From: Candidatus Gastranaerophilales bacterium
GTDB taxonomy: Bacteria; Cyanobacteriota; Vampirovibrionia; Gastranaerophilales; Gastranaerophilaceae
Length of the DNA: 64,000 nt
Reading direction: 5' to 3'
NCBI GenBank assembly: GCA_944325875.1
Contig: CALVBU010000001.1
Span: 124,001-188,000, forward strand
The position numbers and the translations under genes were made by a program. Below are positions 17,643 to 26,826 of this stretch, piece by piece (within the stretch, counting starts at the first letter, position 1; each line of letters opens with the position of its first letter). Under the pieces are notes generated by a model, which searched no databases, was not told where the DNA came from, and saw only the letters and a list, made by a program, of their open reading frames with translations.

Positions 17643-18416
17643 ATGATACAACCTATTTCTCAGAATTTTACACAAACCAATATAATAAATAATAATTTTT
17701 CCAATACCCCACAAACAAGATTAAAATCAAATGAAGCAAATAAATTAAATTTTACGGGGAATAGCTCAATACTTTGGCAAACCATAAAAAATGAAATTAA
17801 ATTTAACCTATATATCCTTAACCCATGCAATCTAATCAAAATTTTTAAAGATCCTAAACCTTTTGAATTCATCATTTTCAATGAAATAGTACCTACAAAA
17901 GGCAGAGTTCTGTTAAGCACAAAACCAATCACTGAAGTCAAAGTACCACTAAGAAATGCTAAAGAAAACAAACGATTAAATTTGTATTCTAAAGAATACA
18001 GTGACGGAAGCAAGACCCTTGCTATTAAGGATAAATTTTCTCCAATGGACCTAGCAATACTTGAATATCAAGATCTAGGTGAAGGTAAAATTTCTATAAA
18101 TTATTTAACAAATATAGTCGGACGAGATAAATATAGAAAGCTTGAACAAATACTTCCTCAAGCTTTAGCTGAAGAATACATCAATAAAGGAATAATTCCA
18201 GAATTTCACGCTCAAGCAGAAAATATAGGAGAAATCGCCATCTCAAGAAAAGAATTGTATAAAAGAATGGGAGCTGATACATTTACCAAAACAGAACAAG
18301 ACGAAGATAAAATCATCGTAAGAAAAGAAAAAATCCTTGAACTTATAACTTCAAAAATCAATAAAGGAAATCAAATTCTTCCAAACACACACATTAAAAT
18401 AGCATACGCAGAATAA
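17643..18416 (+). CDS. Uncharacterised lineage protein with N-terminal NFTG motif
   Basis: 257 residues, no signal peptide or membrane span. It opens with a low-complexity Asn/Gln/Thr leader and then KLNFTGNSS at about residues 34-42, a feature shared with other unrelated proteins of this window (28065, 45638, 21965). The body is charged and alpha/beta in character (DLAILEYQDLGEGKISINYL). No family recognised. Codon use is like the neighbours. The start appears leaderless, with a -10 hexamer 6 nt upstream and no ribosome binding site. Confidence 0.75.
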   Translation: MIQPISQNFTQTNIINNNFSNTPQTRLKSNEANKLNFTGNSSILWQTIKNEIKFNLYILNPCNLIKIFKDPKPFEFIIFNEIVPTKGRVLLSTKPITEVKVPLRNAKENKRLNLYSKEYSDGSKTLAIKDKFSPMDLAILEYQDLGEGKISINYLTNIVGRDKYRKLEQILPQALAEEYINKGIIPEFHAQAENIGEIAISRKELYKRMGADTFTKTEQDEDKIIVRKEKILELITSKINKGNQILPNTHIKIAYAE

Positions 18417-18468
18417 TAAAAATTTTTATAGTATAATAAACATAAAAGATATAAATGGAGAGAAAAAG

Positions 18469-20184
18469 ATGATGATTAAAGATTATTTTTTAAACGAAAT
18501 TGAAACCGCTATTGAAAAAGCAATCGATGATAATAAACTTGGAGAAATGAAAGAATATACAAGGGGCACTCTTTCAACAGAGCGACCTAAAAATGCATAT
18601 TTTGGAGATTTCGCAATAAATGTATCATCATTAGCCAGATTTGCTAAAATGGCTCCTCCAATGATTGCAAATACTATTCTTGAATATATTGACAAAGACG
18701 ATAACGAATACACAGTTGTTGCAGGGTTTATCAATTTTAAAGCTGGAAAAAAAATTCTAGTCAGCTCTGTAAAAGAAATTTTTGAAAAAGATAAAAATTA
18801 CGGCAAACCTGAAAATGTAAAAACAGAAAAGATTTTACTTGAATACATTTCAGCAAACCCTACAGGACCTTTCCATATTGGCCACGGACGTTGGGCAGCT
18901 ATGGGTTCAGTATTAGCAAATCTTTTAAAATTTTACGGTCACGAAGTTTATCAAGAATTCTACATCAATGACGCAGGTTCACAGATTAATAAACTCGGCA
19001 ACTCTCTTGCTATAAGAATAAGACAAGAACTTGGCGAAGATGTAGATTTTCCTACTGACGAAATCGAAAGAAAAAATTACTATCCAGGAGATTATCTAAT
19101 TCCTGTTGCAAAAAAATACTTAGAAACTCATAAAGGTCTACCTGAAGACGTAAAAGAACTAAGTGATTTTGCTAAAAAAGAAATGGAAGATTTGCAAAAA
19201 GCACTTCTTGATAACTTTAGAGTACATTTTGACAACTTCTATTCTGAATTATCTCTACATAAATCAGGAAAAGTTGAAGAATGCGTCAAAAAATTAAAAG
19301 ATAGTGGAAAAATCTATCAAAAAGATGGTGCAGACTGGTTTAAATCATCTGACTACGGTGATGACCAAGACAGAGTAATCAAAAAAGCAGACGGTTCTAA
19401 TACATACCTAACCGCTGATATTGCATACCACATCGACAAACTCGAAAGAGGATTTGACAGACTAATCAATATATGGGGTGCTGATCACCATGGTTACGTA
19501 GCTAGAGTAAAAGCTTCAATAGAAGCTCTAGGATATGATCCTAATAAATTAGAAGTTTTATTAGGTCAGTTAGTAAACCTTGTAATCAACGGCAATGAAG
19601 TACGTATGGGTAAACGTAAAAATATGGTGACCCTAGAAGATTTGATTGATGAAGTCGGAGTTGATGCAACAAGATTCTGGATGTCAATGAGAAACATTGA
19701 TACAACTCTTGATTTTGATATTGAACTTGCTAAGACAAATAGTGACGAAAACCCTGTATTCTACGTACAATATGCACATGCAAGAGCTTGTTCAATCTTG
19801 AGAAATGCAACGGAAGAAAAAATTAATACTGAAACTGGAGAAAAAACACCGGCTCCACTTGCTAAATCAGAGTTAGATGAGCTTATAAATAACTATAAAG
19901 AAGCAACTATTATACCAACTCTTGACACTGCTAAAAAATTAATACTTAAACTTGAAGAATACAAATCAATGATTAAAACATCAGCTGAAACAAGACAAGT
20001 TTACACAATATGCAGATACGTTCAAGAATTAGCTGCTGAATTTCATTCATTCTATAACGCAAATCGTGTCATATCAGACGATAAAGACATGATGAAAGCA
20101 AGACTTGCATTAGTAATCGCAGTGAAGAAAGTGTTAAACAATGCGCTTGATCTTCTTGCGGTAAATGCTCCAGAAAGAATGTAA
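18469..20184 (+). CDS. argS: Arginyl-tRNA synthetase
   Basis: 571 residues, class I. The HIGH signature is FHIGHGRWA (about residue 137), the KMSK-equivalent is VRMGKRKNMVTLEDLI, and the C-terminal anticodon-binding domain carries the HSFYNANRV stretch. An N-terminal Add1 domain (1-110) binds the tRNA D-loop. It charges tRNA-Arg in the cytoplasm; two tRNA-Arg genes lie 5 kb upstream. GGAGAG precedes ATG 18469, and TATAAT at 18432-18437 is the likely -10. The gene ends at a strong bidirectional terminator. Confidence 0.98.
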   Translation: MMIKDYFLNEIETAIEKAIDDNKLGEMKEYTRGTLSTERPKNAYFGDFAINVSSLARFAKMAPPMIANTILEYIDKDDNEYTVVAGFINFKAGKKILVSSVKEIFEKDKNYGKPENVKTEKILLEYISANPTGPFHIGHGRWAAMGSVLANLLKFYGHEVYQEFYINDAGSQINKLGNSLAIRIRQELGEDVDFPTDEIERKNYYPGDYLIPVAKKYLETHKGLPEDVKELSDFAKKEMEDLQKALLDNFRVHFDNFYSELSLHKSGKVEECVKKLKDSGKIYQKDGADWFKSSDYGDDQDRVIKKADGSNTYLTADIAYHIDKLERGFDRLINIWGADHHGYVARVKASIEALGYDPNKLEVLLGQLVNLVINGNEVRMGKRKNMVTLEDLIDEVGVDATRFWMSMRNIDTTLDFDIELAKTNSDENPVFYVQYAHARACSILRNATEEKINTETGEKTPAPLAKSELDELINNYKEATIIPTLDTAKKLILKLEEYKSMIKTSAETRQVYTICRYVQELAAEFHSFYNANRVISDDKDMMKARLALVIAVKKVLNNALDLLAVNAPERM

Positions 20185-20210
20185 TTAAATTAAATTAAAT
20201 ATTATTATTC

Positions 20211-20250
20211 AATAAAAAAAGAGCTCATAAAAATGAGCTCTTTTTTTATT
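20211..20250. terminator. Bidirectional terminator after argS
   Basis: AATAAAAAAAGAGCTCAT and ATGAGCTCTTTTTTTATT form an 18-bp perfect stem with a 4-nt loop. The A and T tracts make it work in both directions for argS and the convergent gene. Confidence 0.93.
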
Positions 20251-20262
20251 GATTTAAATCAT

Positions 20263-20937
20263 TTATAAAACCGGCACATCGACAGGTTCAACTAAAATTA
20301 CATTTAGGACATCATTCGCATATATGTTAACATCCTCACCTTTTCTAATCAAATCTGCAATACTGTCAACTACAAAATAAACGCCACCGCCTATTGCACC
20401 ACCGATAGCGCCAATAGGAACTGTTACATATTTAACTGGACCGCCATTTGAAACATCATCACCCCACTCAACACAATTTGAGGTAATTTCTTTTGTCTTA
20501 TCCCAGTTTTTCTTTACTGCATCACCGTAACCTTTTGTAGTAGTGATTCCACCATCATAAGTCATATCAGTTCTACCGACAATATTCAAAGAGAGCGGTA
20601 ACTGTCTACCTGTAGGAGTTACAACGTGATCAAAATCGAGATATAAAATAGCTCCTTTAGACATTCTTCTTGCAGGAACAATATCTCTTACACTACCTCT
20701 TACTAAAGAACCTGAAGGCAAAATAACATCAGAATCAGCTGTTTGATCATTTAATAGTATAGCTGAAAAATCCTTACCTGCAGAATTAACAGTACTTAAT
20801 GGGTTTAACATTTGAAGTTGGAACTTAGTACCAGCAGGAATACGTTTTGTCTTAGCCTTAGCGTTAAAAGGTGCTGCAAAAGCACATTGTGCTAACAAAA
20901 ACACTGATAAAATTATTGCAAAAAGTTTTATTTTCAT
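20263..20937 (-). CDS. Exported protein of unknown function
   Basis: 224 residues from ATG 20937, preceded by GGAGGG at 6 nt. It begins with a clear signal peptide (MKIKLFAIILSVFLLAQCAF, cleavage near AAP). The mature part has a beta-rich domain (IPAGTKFQLQMLNPLSTVNS, VILPSGSLVRGSV) and a hydrophobic Gly-rich segment near residues 175-195 (PIGAIGGAIGGGVYFVV). The first domain recalls TrbI/VirB10-like or SAF-type beta folds, but I would not assign it. The cysteine at about 17 is followed by AF, so a lipobox is not convincing. Confidence 0.82.
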   Translation of the reverse strand: MKIKLFAIILSVFLLAQCAFAAPFNAKAKTKRIPAGTKFQLQMLNPLSTVNSAGKDFSAILLNDQTADSDVILPSGSLVRGSVRDIVPARRMSKGAILYLDFDHVVTPTGRQLPLSLNIVGRTDMTYDGGITTTKGYGDAVKKNWDKTKEITSNCVEWGDDVSNGGPVKYVTVPIGAIGGAIGGGVYFVVDSIADLIRKGEDVNIYANDVLNVILVEPVDVPVL

Positions 20938-20994
20938 AACTAGCCCTCCTTGTATTATATATATTCTATTTAAATATAAAATAAATGCAATATG

Positions 20995-21029
20995 TTGCCT
21001 TAACAAAAAAAAATTGATATCATTTTTCT
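20995..21029 (+). promoter_or_regulatory. Promoter giving a leaderless TPR-protein mRNA
   Basis: TTGCCT (20995-21000), exactly 17 bp, TATCAT (21018-21023), then 6 nt to ATG 21030; no Shine-Dalgarno. Confidence 0.65.
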
Positions 21030-21956
21030 ATGGCTAAACTTGAAAAAATACAAGAATTACAAGAAATACTCCATGAAGATAGTGAAAACTTTCAAGCAAG
21101 ACGAGAGCTTGCACTTTTGCTACTGGATAACGGTTTTACCAAGGAAGCTCTACAGCACTTTCTATGGTTGACCAAATATTTCCCTGAAGATAGCCAGCTA
21201 TTTTATAACATTGGAATAGTTTACGAAAAACTTAAAAAATTTGAGAAGGCTAAGGAAGCCTATCTGAAATCAATTGAATTTGCACCGGAAGAAACTGATG
21301 CATACTACAATCTTGGCCTCGTATATACTGAATTAAAAGAATATGAAAACGGGGTCCAATGTTTTGAAAAAGTTTTGCAAAAAGATATAGACGACTCAAA
21401 TTCATACTTTAATTTAGGAATTTGCTACCTAAAACAAGGTGATTTAATCAACGCAATGATGAATTTTCAAAGTACGCTTGACATAAATGATCAAGATTTA
21501 TATGCGCACTTTTATTTAGGCAATATTCTTAAAGAAATGGGGGACACTGAATCTGCAATAGAGCAGTTTAAAAAAGTTCTTGAGATTTCACCTGACTATA
21601 GTTGGGCTTATTACAACCTTGCGGTAATCGATTTTGAAAAAGGATTCTATGAAGAAGCTGTATATAAGCTAGAACAATCACTTAAATATAACCCAAAAGA
21701 CTTAGAAGCATATATAAATTACATTAAAATAATGGCTAAACAAGGACAATATGAGGGTGCTAGAGAAATCGCAGAACGAGCACTTAACGAATTCCCTAAC
21801 TCCGGAGATTTATATTATTTTGAAGCTCAAATAGATAAAAAGTTAGGAAATCTTGATGATTGCCGAAAAGAGCTTAATCTTGCAATGCAATATGCTGATA
21901 GTCTTTGCATTCCTCAAAAACAAATTCTTGATGAACTAGAAGAAATTTCCGAATAG
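21030..21956 (+). CDS. Tetratricopeptide-repeat protein
   Basis: 308 residues built from about eight TPR units, e.g. SQLFYNIGIVYEKLKKFEKA, TDAYYNLGLVYTELKEYENG and SWAYYNLAVIDFEKGFYEEA. It has no signal peptide, so it is probably cytoplasmic and mediates protein-protein contacts; no partner can be named. The start is set by a consensus-spaced promoter ending 6 nt upstream. The gene is convergent with the HAD-phosphatase gene, with only 8 nt between stops and no obvious terminator. Confidence 0.92.
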   Translation: MAKLEKIQELQEILHEDSENFQARRELALLLLDNGFTKEALQHFLWLTKYFPEDSQLFYNIGIVYEKLKKFEKAKEAYLKSIEFAPEETDAYYNLGLVYTELKEYENGVQCFEKVLQKDIDDSNSYFNLGICYLKQGDLINAMMNFQSTLDINDQDLYAHFYLGNILKEMGDTESAIEQFKKVLEISPDYSWAYYNLAVIDFEKGFYEEAVYKLEQSLKYNPKDLEAYINYIKIMAKQGQYEGAREIAERALNEFPNSGDLYYFEAQIDKKLGNLDDCRKELNLAMQYADSLCIPQKQILDELEEISE

Positions 21957-21964
21957 AAATATCT

Positions 21965-22909
21965 CTAGAACAGATACGAAACAGCTTCTGCAAAGCCATC
22001 CGAATTAACATCATCTACTACCGCATTAGCATGTGCTTTAACAAAATCTTTAGCATTACCCATTGCTAACGCAAGACCATTTTTTGAACGGATAAAATCA
22101 AACATCTCAATATCATTTGCAGAATCACCAATTACCATAGCATTTTTCGGATCAATTCGTAAAACTTTTAATAAGAAATTAATAGCCTTATCCTTTGTCA
22201 CCCATTTATTTTGAAACTCTAACATAGCAGAACCTGATGGTTTTAAAGCTAAATCAGGAACTCGAGCAGATTCAAAAGACTCAATCACATCAAGTTGGCT
22301 ATACTCAGGATCAGCAGCAACATTTAACTTAAATATTGCAGCCTTTTGAAGCCTTTTATTTTGTTCAAAAAGATCTTCAAAAGATTTAACTCTTTCTACC
22401 GGCACATTACTTTTCCAAGGGAATTGAAATTTGCTGACTGAGTAAGGTTGATCGTCAAAATACATTATAAGATGAGATTGTCTATCATTTGCTCTTATAG
22501 ATTTAAACCATTTTGTAAGACTTTTACCTACTCTTTTAGAAATAGAATTTGTATATATAGACTCAGAATTTTTATTTACCAATTCTCCACCCTGTAAAGC
22601 TATAGTATAATTAGGAGAATGAGAAAATTGATTTATTATAGGAAGCGTATCAGAATAACAACGAGCGGTAGTTAGGACAATCGGAACATTTTTTTCATGT
22701 AAATATTCAATAGCATCAAGGGTTCTTTTTGTTATGAAATCATCACTTGCGCTCAAGGTTCCATCGACATCTGCAAAAACTATTCTCAAATTATTTTTAA
22801 AACCTTTTTCAAGAGAATTAAGGTTCTTAATTCCATCAAATGAAAGGTTTTTCGCCTGATTATTTTTTGTAGAATGCAACTGATAATTTGAAACTTTTGT
22901 AATTTTCAT
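21965..22909 (-). CDS. HAD-superfamily hydrolase (Cof-type phosphatase)
   Basis: 314 residues from ATG 22909, with GGGAG upstream. An N-terminal leader ends in LSFDGI, the same short motif type seen in other lineage proteins. HAD motif I is FADVDGTLSASDDF (about residues 45-58), motif II is VLTTARC, motif III's lysine lies in NKWVTKDKAINFLL, and motif IV is MVIGDSANDIEMF. A C2-type cap lies between motifs II and III. It probably dephosphorylates a small phosphorylated metabolite. A longer frame to 23023 exists but lacks a ribosome binding site. Confidence 0.9.
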   Translation of the reverse strand: MKITKVSNYQLHSTKNNQAKNLSFDGIKNLNSLEKGFKNNLRIVFADVDGTLSASDDFITKRTLDAIEYLHEKNVPIVLTTARCYSDTLPIINQFSHSPNYTIALQGGELVNKNSESIYTNSISKRVGKSLTKWFKSIRANDRQSHLIMYFDDQPYSVSKFQFPWKSNVPVERVKSFEDLFEQNKRLQKAAIFKLNVAADPEYSQLDVIESFESARVPDLALKPSGSAMLEFQNKWVTKDKAINFLLKVLRIDPKNAMVIGDSANDIEMFDFIRSKNGLALAMGNAKDFVKAHANAVVDDVNSDGFAEAVSYLF

Positions 22910-23050
22910 AAAATTTAACTCCCTTTTGATTATATATGTAAAACTTGAACAAAATTTTTTTTGCCAAAACAAATATAAATACAACATTTTCAATATTTTT
23001 TCAGCGTGGTAAAATATAACCATAAGATTAAATATGAGGAAGTAAGTATT

Positions 23051-24784
23051 ATGAAAATGTCAAAATTATTTGTACAAACTCTTAGAGAATTTCCTTCAGA
23101 TGCTGAAGTAGTATCTCACAAAATGCTTGCAAGAGCAGGATACATAAGAAAATTAACCTCAGGAGTTTACAACTATTTACCCCTAATGTGGAGAGTGTTA
23201 AAAAAAGTTGAAAACATCGTAAGAGAAGAAATGGACGCCGCAGGAGCTCAAGAGCTATTAATGCCATTCGTTCAGCCAAAAGAATTATGGGAAGAATCTG
23301 GCAGATGGGACGCTTACGGTAGAGAATTGATGAGATTAAAAGATCGTCACGACAGAATTATGTGCCTTGGTCCAACTCACGAAGAAATTATAACAGCAAT
23401 TGCACGTGATGGTCTAAAATCATATAAACAAATGCCGGTAAACTTATATCAAATCCAATCAAAATTCCGTGATGAAGTTCGTCCAAGATACGGACTATTA
23501 CGCGGACGTGAATTTATTATGAAAGACGCTTACAGCTTTGATACATCAGAAGAAGGTCTAGATAAAGAATATCAAAATATGGCGCAAGCTTACAAAAGAA
23601 TTTTTGATCGTTGCGGACTTGAGACAAAAATGGTTCAATCTGATTCCGGAGCAATTGGCGGAAGTGTTTCTCACGAATTTATGGTAATCACTGATACTGA
23701 TGCTGGGGAAAACGATGTATTCTATTGTGAATGCGGATACGCAGCAAACTCAAACCATGCAGTCTCAAAACTTCCTGAAGCTGTAATTGATGGAAAAGAT
23801 TATTTCAAAGAAACAAAAGTAGTTGATACTCCTGAAACTCATTCAATTGAAGAATTAAGTAAATTCTTAAACATCCCATCAACATTAATTTTAAAATCAT
23901 TAGTATACATAGTAGACAAAAAACCTGTAATCGCACTAATAAGAGCAGACAAAGCAGTAGAAGAAACAAAATTAATGAACGCAGCTGGTGGAATTGATGT
24001 CAGAATTGCATCTGCAGCAGAAATTGCAGAACTCATGGCTGACCATGGTTTCGATGCTGTACCTGGATTTATCGGACCTAAAGGTATGAATGATATCCAA
24101 ATTATTGCAGATGAAACTGTTCGTGAAATGAAAAACTTCGTAGTTGGCATAAACCAAACTGACAAACACTTAGTTGGTGCAAATTTAGCTGACCTAGATA
24201 TTAAAGACCTAAAATATGCAGATATCAGATTAGTTGAAGCTGGGGAACTTTGTCCAGAATGTGGAAAACCTCTAAAAGTAACTAAAGGTATTGAAGTTGG
24301 TAACATATTTAAACTAGGTACAAAATATTCTAAGCCAATGAATGCCGTATATCTAGACAAAAACGGTAAATCTCATCCATACATTATGGGATGCTATGGT
24401 ATCGGAATTTCAAGAACAGCAGCGGCTGCTGTAGAAGCACATTATGACGAAAACGGTATCAAATGGCCTATTTCAATTGCACCATACCACGTTGTAATTG
24501 TACCGGTTAACATTCAAGATAAACTTCAAATGGAAGTTGCTGAAAAAATGTACGAAGATCTTAAAAAAGCAGGTGTTGAAGTCGTACTAGACGATAGAGA
24601 CGAACGTGCCGGTGTAAAATTCAAAGATGCTGATTTAATAGGCTTCCCATACAGAGTTACTGTAGGTAAGACAATTAACGAAGGCCTTGTTGAATATAAA
24701 ACTAGAGAAACAGGCGAAATTGAAAAAGTTACACCTGAGATTGCGGTGGAACACTTGATAGAAATAGTTAAAAATATCAAATAA
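23051..24784 (+). CDS. proS: Prolyl-tRNA synthetase (bacterial type, with editing insertion)
   Basis: 577 residues from ATG 23051, preceded by GAGGAAG. Class II motifs are present: motif 2 in LYQIQSKFRDEVRPRYGLLRGREF and motif 3 in GCYGIGISRTAAA. A YbaK-like INS editing domain spans about 225-395 (STLILKSLVYIV, TDKHLVGANL), which hydrolyses mischarged Ala-tRNA-Pro. The C-terminal anticodon-binding domain begins near YHVVIVPVN. tRNA-Pro(UGG) is encoded at 38095. Followed by a terminator. Confidence 0.98.
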   Translation: MKMSKLFVQTLREFPSDAEVVSHKMLARAGYIRKLTSGVYNYLPLMWRVLKKVENIVREEMDAAGAQELLMPFVQPKELWEESGRWDAYGRELMRLKDRHDRIMCLGPTHEEIITAIARDGLKSYKQMPVNLYQIQSKFRDEVRPRYGLLRGREFIMKDAYSFDTSEEGLDKEYQNMAQAYKRIFDRCGLETKMVQSDSGAIGGSVSHEFMVITDTDAGENDVFYCECGYAANSNHAVSKLPEAVIDGKDYFKETKVVDTPETHSIEELSKFLNIPSTLILKSLVYIVDKKPVIALIRADKAVEETKLMNAAGGIDVRIASAAEIAELMADHGFDAVPGFIGPKGMNDIQIIADETVREMKNFVVGINQTDKHLVGANLADLDIKDLKYADIRLVEAGELCPECGKPLKVTKGIEVGNIFKLGTKYSKPMNAVYLDKNGKSHPYIMGCYGIGISRTAAAAVEAHYDENGIKWPISIAPYHVVIVPVNIQDKLQMEVAEKMYEDLKKAGVEVVLDDRDERAGVKFKDADLIGFPYRVTVGKTINEGLVEYKTRETGEIEKVTPEIAVEHLIEIVKNIK

Positions 24785-24785
24785 T

Positions 24786-24814
24786 AAAAAGCGGGTTTAA
24801 TAACCCGCTTTTTT
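24786..24814. terminator. Terminator of proS
   Basis: AAAAAGCGGGTT pairs with AACCCGCTTTTTT around a 4-nt loop. Its A tract would also end a transcript from the relic on the minus strand. Confidence 0.9.
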
Positions 24815-24946
24815 ATTTAGGTAAATTCTGCCAATATGATATATTTGGATTATCCGGACTATAAAGAAAAAACTTATCTTCACTGTTAATTTGTAGCCAT
24901 AAGAGGAAAAGTTGCCTATTGAGAAATTTTGCTTATTAAGCTCCAC
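24813..24946 (-). pseudogene. Frameshifted remnant of a small gene
   Basis: Read on the minus strand from GTG 24946, one frame encodes VELNKQNFSIGNFSSYGYKL and then degrades. A second frame, shifted at the TACAAATT stretch near 24890, continues INSEDKFFLYSPDNPNISYW and ends QNLPK-TAA at 24813-24815, next to a bidirectional terminator. Together they would make a natural-looking polypeptide of about 46 residues. Family unknown; a sequencing or assembly indel is the alternative explanation. The rest of 24815-25025 holds nothing else I can support. Confidence 0.35.
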
Positions 24947-25013
24947 GTATATAGTTTATATATTATAATTTACTTAACAATACACAACAATAGCAAATAA
25001 TTTTTCGTTTCGC

Positions 25014-25025
25014 TTTAATTTAATT
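25014..25025 (+). promoter_or_regulatory. -10 element before a leaderless start
   Basis: TTTAAT (25014-25019), 6 nt, ATG 25026; TAGCAA (24991-24996) lies 17 bp upstream of the hexamer. No ribosome binding site. Confidence 0.5.
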
Positions 25026-25778
25026 ATGAATATTCCAAATAAATTTACCTCACTTAGCGATTTAGACATAAAAACCTTACAAAAATCCAAACAAATATTT
25101 GCAGACTGTTATTTAACAAGTACTCTACATTCTCTATGTGGAAATCTTACAGGAAACAAAGTATTAAAAAATAATATTACCCATAATTCTTCAAAAACAG
25201 AATATAAAATACATTTTCCAGGGTTAAAATCTGAAGAAAAGGATGTCTTTGTAACAAAAAAAGAAATTGATAATTTATATTTAACCGATAAATATGCAAA
25301 CAAAATTGAACACAATTTCACTGAAAATCCAATACAAAAAGCTGTAGAAATTGCGATGAATAAATTAATAAAAAAATATCCAAATCTAAAAAGCCTAATA
25401 TGCAGATATGCAGAATCAGTAGAAGATTTTGAATACAATTTTCCATCAAGATTTATGGAACTTTTTATTGGTGAAAAACCTATTCAATTAAACGAAAAAA
25501 CATTTCGTATGAGTCTTAGCTCTTATAAAAAAGAGACTCTTGAGCTTTTAAACAAAATTGAAAATACCAATGGTGAATTTAATTTTGTAGCAGGTACCGG
25601 ATTTAAGTTTAAAAGTAAATTTGATGACTGGCACTGTTACACATTAGAAAATGTTGATTTAGGAAAAGATCAGATAACAATCTATAACACAAGAGAATGT
25701 GAAAATATAACAATGGATACTAAAACCTTTATTAAAAATTTCAAATACATGACAGGATTTTTAAATATAAATAAATAG
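25026..25778 (+). CDS. Putative calpain-like (C2-type, papain-fold) cysteine peptidase
   Basis: 250 residues, no signal peptide. KQIFADCYLTSTLHSLCGN at residues 23-41 matches the calpain active-site block (DC-Y-L--AL-SL) with Cys28 as candidate nucleophile. Later DDWHCYTLENVDLGKDQITI places His203 in a position like the calpain G-H-A-Y strand, and IYNTRE puts Asn221 where calpains have N-P-W. A Cys/His/Asn triad is therefore plausible. The calpain Trp after Asn is missing. The protein is shorter than classical calpain cores, so it may be a reduced or effector-type version. Start leaderless. Confidence 0.6.
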   Translation: MNIPNKFTSLSDLDIKTLQKSKQIFADCYLTSTLHSLCGNLTGNKVLKNNITHNSSKTEYKIHFPGLKSEEKDVFVTKKEIDNLYLTDKYANKIEHNFTENPIQKAVEIAMNKLIKKYPNLKSLICRYAESVEDFEYNFPSRFMELFIGEKPIQLNEKTFRMSLSSYKKETLELLNKIENTNGEFNFVAGTGFKFKSKFDDWHCYTLENVDLGKDQITIYNTRECENITMDTKTFIKNFKYMTGFLNINK

Positions 25779-25781
25779 AAT

Positions 25782-26786
25782 TTAATCTTCGATTTTAGAA
25801 GCATTAACATCTTTCATAGAAATATTAAATTTCAAAAGATAATATCCACCAACAATTGTAAGCATAATCATCAAAAGAGTTTGGTGAACCGTAGATACGG
25901 CAAGTGCGGTTGATTTTTCGATACCAAATATTCCTAAAGCCATAATATAAGCAACTTGATAAGGGCCTAAAAAGACTGAAGTTGAAGGAATCATAGTTGA
26001 GAAAGAAATAAGGCTTAAGACAAACAATCCTGCAGAGAAGCCAAGTCCTAAACCAAAGCTATCAACAATCAAAAAAGCGACATAAGCCTCGATTCCCCAA
26101 ACGACAATACTTGTAAAGCAAGCAAGCCACCAATAACGAGGATAATCAAGAACTTCAAAACCTTCCATAAAAGACTTTGTATAATTACAAATTTTATCAA
26201 TTGATTTAACAACTGTATCTGAAAGCTTAGCCGGCAATTTCATAGCAAACTCAGATAATTTACCACATATAAAATCAATTTTATTAAACTTAAATACTAA
26301 ATAAAAAACAATAAGACTACCAACAAATAAAGCCCCAATACCATAAGCAATATGCAAAATCCACTGCTGCTTACAATAAAACAGAATAGCCGCAAGCAGC
26401 ATAAGAAATACACTTATACCATCAAGAGTACGCTCAAGTATAATAGAGCCAAAGACTTTCATCTTCTTTTCACCTTTAACAGAGCCTAAATAATATGCTC
26501 GATATACATCACCAGCACGAGCAGGTAAAAATATATTCAACATACTGCCAACTGTAAAAACTTCACCAAGATGAAGAGATGAATATTTTGAATCATTTAA
26601 TAATAAAGCTTTCCATCTTATACCTCTTATATAAAGAGTCAAAACATACAAAGGCACGATTAGCCATATATTTTTAAAATTAAATGACTTAAAAGTATGT
26701 AAAAGCTCACTCCAGTCAATCTTATAAAAAATCAAACAAAGTAGCAAAATTGTTATTATTAAAGCTACAATCTTTCTTTTGCTCAT
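25782..26786 (-). CDS. Lysylphosphatidylglycerol synthase-TM / flippase-like integral membrane protein
   Basis: 334 residues with about 8 membrane helices. The family hallmark is visible as YIRGIRWKALLLND (about residues 52-65), TVGSMLNIFLPARAGDVYRAYYLG (about 80-103) and SIILERTLDGISVFLM. Such LPG_synthase_TM (UPF0104) proteins include lipid flippases and MprF N-terminal domains. With no C-terminal aminoacyl-transferase domain here, transport of a lipid or lipid-linked compound is more likely. The stop lies 3 nt from the stop of the convergent calpain-like gene. Start is fixed by a -10 6 nt upstream. Confidence 0.88.
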   Translation of the reverse strand: MSKRKIVALIITILLLCLIFYKIDWSELLHTFKSFNFKNIWLIVPLYVLTLYIRGIRWKALLLNDSKYSSLHLGEVFTVGSMLNIFLPARAGDVYRAYYLGSVKGEKKMKVFGSIILERTLDGISVFLMLLAAILFYCKQQWILHIAYGIGALFVGSLIVFYLVFKFNKIDFICGKLSEFAMKLPAKLSDTVVKSIDKICNYTKSFMEGFEVLDYPRYWWLACFTSIVVWGIEAYVAFLIVDSFGLGLGFSAGLFVLSLISFSTMIPSTSVFLGPYQVAYIMALGIFGIEKSTALAVSTVHQTLLMIMLTIVGGYYLLKFNISMKDVNASKIED

Positions 26787-26798
26787 GGTACAATTTTA
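26787..26798 (-). promoter_or_regulatory. -10 element before a leaderless start (flippase-like gene)
   Basis: Minus strand TAAAAT (26793-26798) followed by TGTACC and ATG at 26786; TTGTCC occurs 15 bp upstream of it. Confidence 0.5.
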
Positions 26799-26826
26799 TC
26801 ACAAAAACGAGCAGGACAAACAAATA

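Noticed and set aside
23839-24360. 173-codon frame on the minus strand
   Set aside because: Antisense shadow of proS.
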